Source: Phlyctochytrium arcticum
Taxonomy: Eukaryota > Chytridiomycota > Chytridiomycetes > Chytridiales > Chytridiaceae
Assembly (NCBI GenBank): GCA_025602905.1
Contig: JAHLKI010000004.1
Span: forward strand, 1,302,001-1,366,000
Reading direction: 5' to 3'
Length of the DNA stretch: 64,000 nt
Made by a program: the position numbers and the translations under genes. Under the pieces are notes generated by a model. The model was given only the letters and a program-made list of their open reading frames with translations, searched no databases and had not been told where the DNA came from. Positions 21,678 through 32,026 of this stretch are shown piece after piece (the first letter of the stretch is position 1; each line of letters opens with the position of its first letter).

Positions 21678-23538
21678 TTTGTCTGTCACTGTTTTGCTTA
21701 ATTTTTTCATTCCAGTTGCATTTTCTCATTTAGTCATTTGCAGAAGGCCAAGGGGTGCTGCTGACTATTAGCTGCTCAAGGCATATTGGTCACATTGTTA
21801 CTCCCTCTCGACGTACTGCGAGTGCCGGGTAAGCATTGATTTTTTCTGCATGCAGATTTATCAGCTTCACCTTGTGCACTGTAGGGCGTTGATACAGAAT
21901 ATCTGTTGCCTTCAAAAATACCTAACCGTCCCTGACGCGGCATCTTCGACGACATGGCCACTGCACAGCTACGAGGTTTTTTTGACAACAAGGCACACCG
22001 ATGATCTGAACTAGCGGAGGGTCTTGAATGTTTGGACATGTACGGCGCACCGGGAAGGGCCGATTTGCTTGTCCGCAACCTGGAGAGGTAAGTCGAAACT
22101 GAACAGTAATGGGGTCGCGATTGTGTCAGATGGAAGGCAGCTACGTTGCACGTTTGTAGAAATTAGTAGCGGAACTGTAGTATAGAAGGTAGTTAGCTGA
22201 AACTTGTTTTTAATGCCGTACTGGTATAATACGAGTATAGTACCTTTGATGAGCGATCTCTGTCTTGTTGCAAGTTTCCACTTTGTTGCGTATTGCGTGA
22301 AGGGCATTTCAGCTACACACAACACCCAAGCAAGGAAAAATGTCAAGGCCCACAAAAGGGCACAGCATCTTGGAAGAATAACATAGACGCCCAACCAAAG
22401 AGCATTAGGATACAATAAATTGAACTGAAGACATCTCGGCTTATATATGGGTGAGACGCGCTACGCGTACGCGTAGACGGCTATTCGCGCATTGCGACGC
22501 GTCCGCGCGCTCCCACGCTCTAGATGCAACGGGTTTGTGCAAAGCCCTTGAAAGGACGTTCTTATTTCCGGGGACCATCTTTGGGCGAATTTCCGCCAAG
22601 TCTGTTTATGTTTCACTTTGGCCAATGCTGCGACGGGACTTTGACGAGCTAGAATATCATACTCAAGATTTTACAATACTTGTATGTGCGGAGTTTTTTT
22701 TTGGCAGAGAATGTCATCGCGCAAAACACTTTGACAGAGTACATGTATACAAACGTCCTCACTGATCCCAACATCGGGTGTGGACTGATGTGCTTAGGCT
22801 CTCTGGTGACTATCATGTCTTTCCCTGGTTTTCCTACCCCGCGAAATCTGACACGTATTTTACGAGTATGATACAGTATATGTAATGAGCCTGCAATGGC
22901 AAGATTGTTGCAGCATAGCAGAATTTAGCCTTCGAAATAAGAGCATACTTACAAAGTCATTAGGTGCTTTCCCCCCGCACGCTGGGCCAGCGTCTGGGGG
23001 ATATTTAGGATTCCCGGGCTGCTTTCCTTCGCCTGCCCAACACATGGCCTCTTGGGCAAGTACGCTATTGTAATCACATATAATATTCGACTTGCCTTAC
23101 CGGTATTCCTCTATTACTGATGTATAAATGCGCAAGGGCGATTCTCCATTTCCTTCCCCGGGCGCTGGGCGATCCTACTACCTTCTTTGCCCAACGGCCA
23201 GTGCCAAAACTGTGTTGTACAAAAATATATGATATGCGATCTATCTTCCTCGTTTTCCCATGTTATTGATGCACAAGTTGTATCAAGTAAAGTTTGTACC
23301 TGTTCCCCCGGGCGCTGAGGCCAGCGCGCCGAGGAAACTGTGGATATATGAACCAAAGGTTTTTCGTTTATTCTGATTAGCCATATACAGGTGTCTGACA
23401 AGATATAAACCGAAAGCTTTTCAATCCAGTGGTACAGTTTTTATTTGCGTTGAGCGGTTTTTTACGGTCCTCAAGTAGCTCCTTGCTTCAAAAATTTACC
23501 CTTTCCCCATTACAACTCGTTCCCTCTTTTTGGTTCGA
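21678..23538. other. stretch without a supported gene
   Basis: No recognisable domain on either strand. It contains a 16-bp perfect palindrome (22461-22476). It also contains two related GC-rich blocks, ...GCTGGGCCAGCGTCTGGGGGAT near 22980 and CCCCGGGCGCTGRG-type sequence near 23158 and 23308, which look like a dispersed short repeat. Confidence 0.35.
22461..22476. repeat. 16-bp perfect palindrome CTACGCGTACGCGTAG
   Basis: Self-complementary over all 16 bases and CpG-rich, just below a TATATA-like stretch (22442-22447). Possibly a protein-binding site or the join of a palindromic insertion. Confidence 0.5.
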
Positions 23539-23539
23539 A

Positions 23540-24252
23540 ATGAGTTCACGAGAAAACCGAGCACTAGCTCGAAATGCAAAGTATCATGCCGAGGATCGCA
23601 TTTTTCTTTTGGAGGCAGAGAAGAAGTCTTTGGACGTGGAGGTGGAGGTAGGTTGCCGGAGACCTGATTAAATGCAGAAAACAACTTATGTATAGTTTTT
23701 TGCCGTAAAGACTGACAGAACGTGTGAGGAATCTTGAGGATGAAAACAAACGGTTACATGACCAGGGTACAGAAATAGTAGATGCCGTGACGAATGTAAG
23801 TACTACTGAGTTTCTAGCATACTTTCAGTTCTAACTTAATTTGATAGAAATTTGAAAAGGAAATCACACATCTGAGATCGGAGAATCATAAACTGGCATC
23901 TGAAGTGATGGATTTGGAAAGTATTGAGCTTGACTTGAACTTGCAGGTGAAAACCCTACAAAATGAGCTGGAGCTGCTACGTGAGAACAAAAGTGGCGAG
24001 CAAGACGTTGAGGATCACGACGTAGAAAATCAGACTGGCATTCGGAATCGGGACGGAATGGAGGAAGACCATGAGAAAGAAATTGAGGATGAGCAGAACA
24101 AGGAGGATATGCAACACGGGGAAGAGTCTGAGGAAGATCTGGACAACATGAGAATAGATTCAGACTGTCAGAAAGCCAATTCGAATGCGCGGGGAGGAAG
24201 GAGGGGAAAAGTAACAAAGTTCAGAGCGCAGGGGTCTACCTCTGTTCTTTGA
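23540..24252 (+). CDS. small coiled-coil acidic protein, about three exons
   Basis: Start ATG at 23540 (MSSRENRALARNAKYHAEDR). Exon 1 runs to about 23648. A middle exon (about 23712-23795) carries ERVRNLEDENKRLHDQG. The last exon (23847-24252) carries ITHLRSENHKLASEVMDLES and LQVKTLQNELELLRENK, then a long Glu/Asp-rich tail and a basic end (RGGRRGKVTKFRAQG). The leucine heptads indicate a dimeric coiled coil. The first exon junction does not give a clean frame with the canonical sites seen, so either the structure is slightly off or there is a small lesion. No function assigned. Confidence 0.4.
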
Positions 24253-24469
24253 AGGGGTCCTAGAAACATTGCCCGCCTGCAAGAAATCGAAGAAGTGGAT
24301 ATTGACAAATTCACAGCAATCTTAACCAAATGTTTGGTAAGGTCGGGTTGATGAAAGATATAAACTTTTCTGACACCGCAATCCTCCCCATCAGACGCAT
24401 AGACCTAATCGAGCGAATCCAAGATGTGGGCCAAACAACAGAGCCATAGTCAATGCCATCAAGAGGGCG

Positions 24470-24658
24470 ATGCCGGACGTGGAAGAGCAACTCCTTGCGC
24501 CGTTGGCGCAAGGAGTAGGCCCGTCATTTATGGCGGAGGATGCTGCCAATGCTGCATTCCTGACCCTTCTCCAACAAGTGTTTGCCGCCGCCAGCACGGC
24601 CATCTCCTTCAGGCAGTTGGCTATTGAATGCCGTGATCAGTACCTTGCCAACAGATAA
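24470..24658 (+). CDS. coding-like fragment, unknown function
   Basis: 62 codons from ATG 24470; the same frame is open upstream to about 24440. Composition is coding-like and Ala-rich with a helical pattern (FMAEDAANAAFLTLLQQVF, FRQLAIECRDQYLANR). A preceding piece (24266-24330, ARLQEIEEVDIDKFTAILTK) may be an upstream exon, since gtaagg follows it at 24339. No family recognised. Confidence 0.25.
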   Translation: MPDVEEQLLAPLAQGVGPSFMAEDAANAAFLTLLQQVFAAASTAISFRQLAIECRDQYLANR

Positions 24659-24831
24659 TGTAAGCACGGAAGGCGGGTTGGACGGCGGAGTCTAAATTCC
24701 CAGTTTCTGACAAATCATGAGTCACTGGTGGGCATAACTTAACTACACAGCCACCAGACCACCCCCGCGCAAGCTCCGACCTGGCTGCCAAGATCTTGGG
24801 CAAAAAAATAAAGTTATAGCCTATAGCAGCA

Positions 24832-26289
24832 ATGCCCGCTGACCCTTCCAACAATGACATTGCTGCCCTTTGCCTGCTTGTCCAACAAAGTAGTGAAGCG
24901 ACCAGAAAGCTTGCCAAGAGACTGGATCTGTTGGACGCACGGCAACCAAGTGAGAGGAACAACAGCGAGTCTCTGTCCGAACTGTCGATTGATGAGACTG
25001 TAGAGAATGAAGGTAATGCATGGGTATTTGGCCTGCTACTTTCCTTCTATTGATGAGTCTTATGCAGCGCCCACCGGTAGTGCAGTTGTCCCCTCTTCAA
25101 CCGTTTGAACCACTACCAATATTATCAGACAGGAACAACCGCCCATTGATGGTATGAGAGGACTGAGAGAGATATGTAGACAAGTATGGCGTCTGTCTGA
25201 CATTTTTTTAGGTACTGATCCAACTATCTGGACCCCTCCACATCCTCCGGTCGGACCATTTGCAACATTTGAGGAGGCCGATATGGCTTTGAAACACTTT
25301 GCAATGGAGCAGGGATTTGCCATCACAAGCCTGCGTGCGGAGAGAATTAATGGTAAAGATTCTCCGGTTCATAAAGTATGGCGGCAGTGTGCATGCGCCA
25401 GGAAATATCAGCCGAAAGATGATGGGATCCCCCTTTGCATGAGCGGCAGCAAAAGATCTGGTTGCAAATGGCAAGCTATTTTGAAGGCCGAGGTGCTGAA
25501 CAGCGCTGTGGGGCCATGGAATATCACTGTCGGAGAGTCCCGTGCAACGCACACTGGCCATAAACAGCAAACGCGGGAGGGATTATCATCTTTTTTTCAA
25601 GCACGGCGGATCACTCAAACCCTGACATCCTGAACGAAGTAAACAATCTGATTGAAGCTGGGATGAAACCCAGAGAAATCAGAGATGCTATGAAACTTAA
25701 TGCGGCAAAACCGATGATAACTGCAAAGGATATCAAAAATCTGAAAGTGGCAAAACTGGACGTCTATCTGCAAGGCCGTACACCTCTTACTGCTTTACTT
25801 GCCAAGTTGGAGCAAAATGCCGCCAATGGCGCTGTGACGGACGTCATACATAACGACAATATGGTGCTGACCCACTTGTTATTTCAGACAGATGTAAGTC
25901 CGTGCTTTCGTGAATAGAAATTCATATTTCTCACTCCTTCTATGCTCGAATTCATAGAAAGATACGGCTGACTTGATGAGAAGATTTGGTGATGTGTTAA
26001 TAATGGATTGTACCTACGGGACACACCAACACAAGATGCCGCTCTTGCACGTGGTGGGGATAACGGATACATATCATTCCTTCTCCGGTGCATTTATGCT
26101 CATGGCCAATGAGTGTCAAAAAGATTATGAGCTCGCAATTAGCCGATTCACCCTCTCCCTTGGAAAACCTCCGTCTGTTGTAGTCATTGACTGTGACAAG
26201 GCTTTCATCAACGCCGTACAAGCGAAATGGCCAGCAACTTTGAGTATTCTGTGCAGATGGCACCTATTTCAAAACATCAAAAAGAATTG
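24832..26289 (+). pseudogene. MULE-2 transposase, 5' part (split by the Gypsy insertion)
   Basis: Exons 24832-25012, 25068-25151, 25212-25893 and about 25959-26289; introns 25013-25067 and 25152-25211 join in frame. A coiled N-terminus leads to a FAR1-like zinc-binding region (CACARKYQ...SGCKW...HTGHK) and the first catalytic blocks LIMDCTYGTHQHKMPL and VVVIDCDKAFINAV, followed by LCRWHLFQNIKKN. Lesions: an in-frame TGA at 25106-25108, and a 1-nt frameshift around the T run at 25586-25593. The coding sequence is then cut at 26289 by the Gypsy LTR and resumes at 37986. It is clearly related to MULE-1 but not a close copy. TIRs were not found. Confidence 0.85.
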
Positions 26290-26604
26290 CAGTGGGATCG
26301 GGGTCGGCTACTAGAAAGAGAGAGAGAGAGAGAGAGACAATGGACAGATATGCGGCTTCCCAGGCCTCGGTGAGTTTGGGTAGTGTATTCTCGCAGAGGA
26401 AGAGAAAAGTGTACAGTAAAGAACAAGAATACAGATGCGAGACGTGCTTTTATACAGAAGAAAAAGAAAGAAAATGACATCACGTGGAAAGGTCGTCGGT
26501 GGTTGGCTGGAACACCAAGACACTAGGACACTAAGATGTACTGCGCGACGCGTTGCGCAGCAGCGCAGTAGCGCAGTCACTCATCAAATCACGAACCCGC
26601 TACA
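26290..26604 (-). repeat. Gypsy 3' LTR (left)
   Basis: 315 bp. It contains an AG microsatellite near its left end and, at 26412-26418, the heptamer TACAGTA where the sister LTR has only TA. Confidence 0.92.
26412..26418. other. 5-bp transposon-footprint-like insertion (TACAGTA) in the left Gypsy LTR
   Basis: The left LTR reads GTG TACAGTA AAGAAC; the right LTR reads GTG TA AAGAAC (37795-37805). The difference is exactly CAGTA, a duplicated TA plus CAG, as Tc1/mariner-type elements leave on excision. Confidence 0.85.
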
Positions 26605-26752
26605 CCCCCCTCAGACTCGACGGTCTGAGTTCCTGGAAAGAGCGCGAGTCTAAAGATCAGGGTTTGTGTGTCAGCAACAAGATTGAAGTTTCCTTTTACC
26701 AGCGCAACCTCACCAGGCCTCTATATACAGTACCTCTCTCGCCAGACGTATA

Positions 26753-26925
26753 TGTTAAGGGATGCACTGCAACCATCAAGGGAGTTGGAATCAGCTACGG
26801 CTGGATTGGTTACAACGACCGCTTTCCCGTAATTAGATTGAAATGGGAATGATTCTGTCACATATAGAAGGATGAACACATCCTCCCCACTGAATAACAT
26901 TCACTCAAACCCATAATCCCTAACA
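26753..26925 (+). repeat. Copia-1 5' LTR
   Basis: 173 bp, TG...CA. It differs from the 3' LTR at two bases (AGATTGAAATGGG here, AGATAGAAACGGG there). Confidence 0.93.
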
Positions 26926-26984
26926 GGTTCTGAGCCCTGTTAGCGATTAGGAAAAGTCAATCCGACGCAAGAAAGAGTATCTTC

Positions 26985-27812
26985 ACCTACTGAGGACAGA
27001 TTCTTCAACCCGGCCGATCATCTCTACCAGGGCATCCCAAAGCTGACTACCAAGGGTAAAGCTGAGGATGTCAGCGAAAACCTACAAGAATGGCTGGCGT
27101 TCGCGAAGAATTGGAGGAGATTGGCCAGGTCCGAAGGCCAAGTGGAATTGCTACAGAACAAACTTGATAGACATGCAATGGCCCTTGTCGAAGATGCCAA
27201 AACCCCAGAGGAACTCATCGCAACACTCAAGGAAGCCTACGCAGCGAAAGGAACCGATTGCACCGTATTCCTGAAGCTTGTCGGCCTGAAGCAGACTTCC
27301 ACAATCACCATCTATAAACAAGAGTTCAATGAGTTGGTTCGGCAGCTAGAAGAGTCCCTTGTCGATTCTGTTACCTGCGGTCTCTATCTTGCGGGTCTCA
27401 AGGAGGAACTTCAGATCCCAGCCCTCAACGAATATAAGCTTGGCAAAGTCAAGAACCTCCGAGCACTCCAATCGTTTGTAGATTCGTACGAGACCAGAAG
27501 TCCAAGCCAACTCGCCCTTCCACCGACGTAGAGGTCCATCACAACCAGTCGTTCGCTCGCAGCCAATGCGACGTTTGCAACCGAGACAATCACAAAACGG
27601 CAAACTGCTTCTATATCCAGAAAGCGAAGCGTGCTTACGAAGAGCAAGGTCAACGGAATGGTCAGTTTGGCCAGTTCAACAAAGGGTCTCAAGGATTCAA
27701 CAAGCAGCGGGATGGCAAGCGCCAGCGAACTGAATCAGCAAACCATACCACGACCGGAGACGACGACACTTCTGAGGAGCAGGCCATGCACACCTACGAA
27801 CAGAGCGATTGA
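26985..27812 (+). pseudogene. Copia-1 gag, frameshifted
   Basis: The gag domain reads in one frame to 27531 (LQEWLAFAKNWRRLARSEG, CTVFLKLVGLKQTSTITIYK). The CCHC knuckle CDVCNRDNHKTANC is in another frame, so there is a 1-nt shift near 27490. The knuckle frame is the pol frame and is separated from it only by a TGA at 27810-27812. No convincing start ATG was seen; the left limit is approximate. Confidence 0.75.
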
Positions 27813-30803
27813 CTTGCTCCGGCACCGGCCTGGCTCCTAGACACCGAGGCATCCACTACCATCACACCCAACGAAAACGATCTACTCCAAGTCCAACCCT
27901 CCAATAGATCGATTCGTGTCAGTAACAACGAGTGTGTGGTAGCTACAAAGAAAGGGAAATTGCGCCTTCCCCTTCCTTCCTCGGTCGTCGCCTTGCCGGC
28001 ACTTGCGGCGCCTGGTATCTCAACACGTCTCATTTCCGTCGGTCAGCTAGCCTCTCAGGGTGTAGCCTCACTCTTCACTGATCGGGAAGCTATTCTTCTT
28101 CAACAATCCGCGGCTTTCAAGGATGTTCTTCTGTCTCTACCGTCCAAAGATATTCTTGGTCGGTTCCCCATCGCCAGTAATTTCACCTATCCTTTGGTCT
28201 CCTCTCCCGCTTCAGACGACAACAGCCTGATCGCTTTTGCAACAATCCATCGCTCTTACAACACCTGGCACTCGCGACTGGGCCATCCAAGCTTACGCGT
28301 TCTCCGTGCAATGGAGGATCGTGTAATCGGGTACCCCAACATCGATAGCGGGACGCTCCCGGCTGATGCTTCCGCCTGTTTCACTTGCGCACAGGCAAAA
28401 ATGACGGAGCTTCCGTTGGGCGTGGCCGAACGTAAAACGACAAAACCCTTTGAAGTAGTCCAGTGCGATTTTGTCTTTCCACCCAAAATTACGCCTGGGC
28501 CACACACCTGCGCCATGACTATTATCGATCGACACACCCGTTTTGCGTTCACGGAGCCCCTCACAAGCCGACATAAAGAACTCTCCCACAATGCTTTTCT
28601 TCGGTACATCGCGGATGTTGTCCTTGTCAACAAAGGCGCCATTTCTCTTGTTCGCTCGGATAAAGAATTCCTCAACGACTTGATGAAAAAGACACTTCTC
28701 AGTATGTACATCCGGCACGAGACGACCCAGACGGACAAGTCCAGCCAGAATGGAGTTAATGAACGCTTCAACCGGAGCGCAATGACAATCGTCCGCGCGT
28801 TACTCTTTCATGCAGACGATTTGCCCCACCGCTACTGGTCCTATGCCATCCAATACGCCACGGTCTTGTACAACGCTCGCCCCCACTCAGCACTGCCCAA
28901 ATCCATGACGCCATTTGAAGCTTTGACAGGCAAGAAGCCGGACATCTCCAAGTTCCACACGTTTGGCTGTTTCGCCTTCTACTACACCGGCAAGGACAAG
29001 AAGACCGACAAGTTCAGTACGCGGGCTCGTCGTGGGCAATTCCTTGGGTTTCCCACTGCTTCGGATAGCTACTTAATTCTGGATCCTGAGACGGACAAGG
29101 TCATCACTAGTCGCGATGTACGATTTCCGTTTCCCGAAGTCGCCAGCGCTCGCCTTTTAGGCACAACGGTTCACCACGCAAGGGTTGGCCGAGTTCTTTC
29201 CATCTCGGAGGACGTTCCGGAGCCCACCACGTATGCCGCCGCCGTGGACCCCAGCAACCCCGAAGCGCCACTTTGGCGGGCCGCTATCGAATCCGAACTG
29301 TCCTCGCTTGCTGAAAACAAGACTTGGGAATTTGTTGCCAAAGATACTGTGGGTCAACGTCCGATTACTTGCAAGTGGGTATTTAAACGTAAGCGGGATG
29401 CCAATCGCGTTGTAGTTCGTTGGAAAGCGCGCTTGGTTGTTCGTGGCTTTACCCAGCAAGAAGGCCTCGACTACAACGAAACGTTTTCGCCGGTGGTCAA
29501 GATCCAAACGTTACGACTGTTCCTCGCTCTGGCTTTTGCGCTGGGATTTCCGGTTCATCAAATGGATGTGGTGACGGCGTTTCTAAACGGTCTCTTGCGT
29601 GAAACAATCTACATGGTTGTCCCTGAGGGGGTGGACGCCCCGCCCGGTTCTCTCTGTCATCTGCTCCGCTGCTTGTACGGACTCAAGCAAGCTCCTCGCG
29701 AATGGAACCGCCGGCTCCATAAATATCTACTTTCCATCGGTTACCGTGTCAGTTCCGCCGATGCATCCTTGTATTTCCTGTTGGATGCGGACACTCAAGT
29801 TCCCACGGTGCTCATTGCTGTTTACGTCGATGACATCCTTATTGCTACCACCGAGGCTCTCATCGAGGGGGTGAAGGAACAGCTGCGCACCGAATTCAAG
29901 ATGACCGATAACGGATTGGCCAGCTACATTCTTGGAGTACGGCTGACGCGTCAAGACAATGAGTATCTCCTGGATCAAGCTGGATACACCTCGTCAATCA
30001 TCAAGAAGTACATGGGAGACCTTAAAGGACGGGCTACTCACGATACACCAGTTTCGATGACACCACAAGGAGATCCGGACGAGCCGATAACAGCAGATCA
30101 ACCATTTCGAGCAGCGATCGGTGCCCTAATGTACTTGATGACGAGCACAAGGCCAGACATCTCGTACGCGGTTTCAACGGCAGCTCAACAAATGGCAAAT
30201 CCAAGTCACCGAAATTGGTTGAGTGTCATCAGAATCTTCCGCTACCTCCAAAGGACGCAGGACCTAGCCCTACGAATAACAAAGCGCGACTTCACGCAGT
30301 CCCCGGTGACAGGCTTTTCAGATTCCGATTGGGGATCGGATGAAACGTCAAGACGATCACGAACGGGATATGTTTTCTTCTTCGGTAACGGCAATTCGGA
30401 AAGCAACTGTCTGTCCTGGCAGAGCAAGCGACAACCGACAGTGGCTCTGTCGTCAACAGAGGCAGAATACATGGCCGTAACTCAAGCAGCCAAGGAAGCG
30501 CTATGGTATCGGCAACTTCTGCAGGAATTGAAACTGTTACCAAACGAAGCCTCACCAATCAAGATTTTCATTGACAACGAACCTGCCCAAAGATTGGCGA
30601 AAAACCCCGTTGCCCACGACAGAACAAAACATATCGACATTCGACACCACTTTATTCGCGACGCCGTAGAACGTCAAGAAGTCGATCTGGAGCATGTTCC
30701 TACAATCGAAAACACGGCCGATATACTGACTAAGGCACTTCCAAGAATTCAATTCCAAAAGCTAAGGAAACAACTCGGCCTTGTCTCCAGAACAGAAGAC
30801 TAA
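27813..30803 (+). CDS. Copia-1 pol: protease, integrase, reverse transcriptase, RNase H
   Basis: An open frame of about 996 codons, normally the 3' part of a Gag-Pol polyprotein. The protease site reads WLLDTEASTT, so the usual D-(S/T)-G has Glu for Gly and is probably inactive. The GAG-pre-integrase finger is TWHSRLGHPS...CFTCAQAK. Integrase acidic residues are present (VVQCDFVFP, LVRSDKEFLND, NGVNERFNR). Reverse transcriptase includes CKWVFKRKRDANRVVVRWKA and AVYVDDILIATT. RNase H includes GFSDSDWGSDE and LSSTEAEYMAVTQ. All pol domains are in one frame to the stop at 30801-30803, which fits the near-identical LTRs. There is no start codon of its own; expression would need read-through of the TGA before it. 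Confidence 0.9.
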   Translation, partial: LAPAPAWLLDTEASTTITPNENDLLQVQPSNRSIRVSNNECVVATKKGKLRLPLPSSVVALPALAAPGISTRLISVGQLASQGVASLFTDREAILLQQSAAFKDVLLSLPSKDILGRFPIASNFTYPLVSSPASDDNSLIAFATIHRSYNTWHSRLGHPSLRVLRAMEDRVIGYPNIDSGTLPADASACFTCAQAKMTELPLGVAERKTTKPFEVVQCDFVFPPKITPGPHTCAMTIIDRHTRFAFTEPLTSRHKELSHNAFLRYIADVVLVNKGAISLVRSDKEFLNDLMKKTLLSMYIRHETTQTDKSSQNGVNERFNRSAMTIVRALLFHADDLPHRYWSYAIQYATVLYNARPHSALPKSMTPFEALTGKKPDISKFHTFGCFAFYYTGKDKKTDKFSTRARRGQFLGFPTASDSYLILDPETDKVITSRDVRFPFPEVASARLLGTTVHHARVGRVLSISEDVPEPTTYAAAVDPSNPEAPLWRAAIESELSSLAENKTWEFVAKDTVGQRPITCKWVFKRKRDANRVVVRWKARLVVRGFTQQEGLDYNETFSPVVKIQTLRLFLALAFALGFPVHQMDVVTAFLNGLLRETIYMVVPEGVDAPPGSLCHLLRCLYGLKQAPREWNRRLHKYLLSIGYRVSSADASLYFLLDADTQVPTVLIAVYVDDILIATTEALIEGVKEQLRTEFKMTDNGLASYILGVRLTRQDNEYLLDQAGYTSSIIKKYMGDLKGRATHDTPVSMTPQGDPDEPITADQPFRAAIGALMYLMTSTRPDISYAVSTAAQQMANPSHRNWLSVIRIFRYLQRTQDLALRITKRDFTQSPVTGFSDSDWGSDETSRRSRTGYVFFFGNGNSESNCLSWQSKRQPTVALSSTEAEYMAVTQAAKEALWYRQLLQELKLLPNEASPIKIFIDNEPAQRLAKNPVAHDRTKHIDIRHHFIRDAVERQEVDLEHVPTIENTADILTKALPRIQFQKLRKQLGLVSRTED

Positions 30804-30915
30804 TATAGTGTACATAGTTAGGCAGAAGCAAAAGAATCCTGTATCATATTTTTCATCAACTTATCTTTCAAATATCAACATTCTCTTTCTCAAATCGCCT
30901 ATGATGCACATGGAG

Positions 30916-31165
30916 CAACCGTCAACGCTATGTGCGAACAAACGTCAACGCTACGTGCGAACAAACGTCAACGGTACAAGCGAACAAACGGCTCTGCCTC
31001 CACAAACGGTCTCCAGCAAACGTCAACGCTACAAGCGCCAAACGTCCCTGACTGAGTGACTGACATATCCTTCGACAGCAAACGCTCTTGCAGCCAAAGG
31101 TGCAAACGTCCCTGACTGATCGAACGGAGCATAACCTGTCGCAGCAGACGTCAACGCAACTTGCG
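30916..31165 (+). repeat. short imperfect repeats in the Copia-1 3' non-coding region
   Basis: At least eight copies of CAAACGTCAACG or CAAACGTCCCTG, several followed by (C/G)TAC(A/G)(A/T)GCGAA, lie between the pol stop and the 3' LTR. Spacing is about 20-60 bp and irregular. Confidence 0.6.
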
Positions 31166-31280
31166 AACAAACGTTTTGTCTAGCAGATATGGCTTACCTC
31201 AAAACACGAAAAAGCAATCTCAAGATGATCAACTTCAGCCTACGCAGATCCCCACTGCCGATGATCGCAGTGAGGGGGTG

Positions 31281-31453
31281 TGTTAAGGGATGCACTGCAA
31301 CCATCAAGGGAGTTGGAATCAGCTACGGCTGGATTGGTTACAACGACCGCTTTCCCGTAATTAGATAGAAACGGGAATGATTCTGTCACATATAGAAGGA
31401 TGAACACATCCTCCCCACTGAATAACATTCACTCAAACCCATAATCCCTAACA
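31281..31453 (+). repeat. Copia-1 3' LTR
   Basis: 173 bp partner of 26753-26925, preceded by GTGAGGGGGTG, the likely polypurine tract. Confidence 0.93.
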
Positions 31454-32026
31454 GTATATAGATACCACGTGGTGCAAGTGAGCCAGACCGGACACACGCC
31501 AAGACGTCTGGTTATTTGAGTTGTGAAGGGGCACGTATCCAGCAATCTTGCTGTGGCACGAGTGAGTAGCTGTGATTGACAGCTGTCCCGGGACTCGCTT
31601 GCAGATTGTGCAAGTTCAGGTGTGTATGTGTTTCCTTACGTTGCAGGTTATAACGCGTAATAACGGGAAGACCTTAGTCTTGCTGTCCCGGTCTTTCATC
31701 ATCAATGCACTGACAATGCATCCACACGGCTCAGGCTGATCAGGCCTACCAGAGTCCTGACGGGCTAGACGCACCGTCAGCAAGAGGCAACCTTGGATGT
31801 AATCTCAGTGATTTTGAGATTATAGCAACGCGTGCGTTATGTCATGATGCAGGGTGGGAAACCCAAAGAGTGATATCAAACACACTCGCTGCTGTTTGAC
31901 CAGTGTTAACATGTTTGTCATGTTTCGGAATGTTAACAGGCGCATCGGGTCCGTGATTGACGGAGAAACACATGCTGTATTCCTGTTCACCACAACTTAC
32001 GCACTTCTGCGCTTTTTGCGTTGTGA

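Larger units (their letters stand above)
26753..31453 (+). mobile_element. Copia-1 LTR retrotransposon, nested in the Gypsy element
   Basis: 4701 bp. LTRs 26753-26925 and 31281-31453 (173 bp each) start TGTTAAGG and end CCTAACA, with the target duplication GTATA at 26748-26752 and 31454-31458. The LTRs differ at only two positions, far fewer than the Gypsy LTRs, as expected for a younger insertion. The primer site starts right after the left LTR: GGTTCTGAGCCC (26926-26937), one base off the half initiator-Met tRNA site seen in Copia-2. A short G-rich purine tract precedes the right LTR. Confidence 0.94.
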
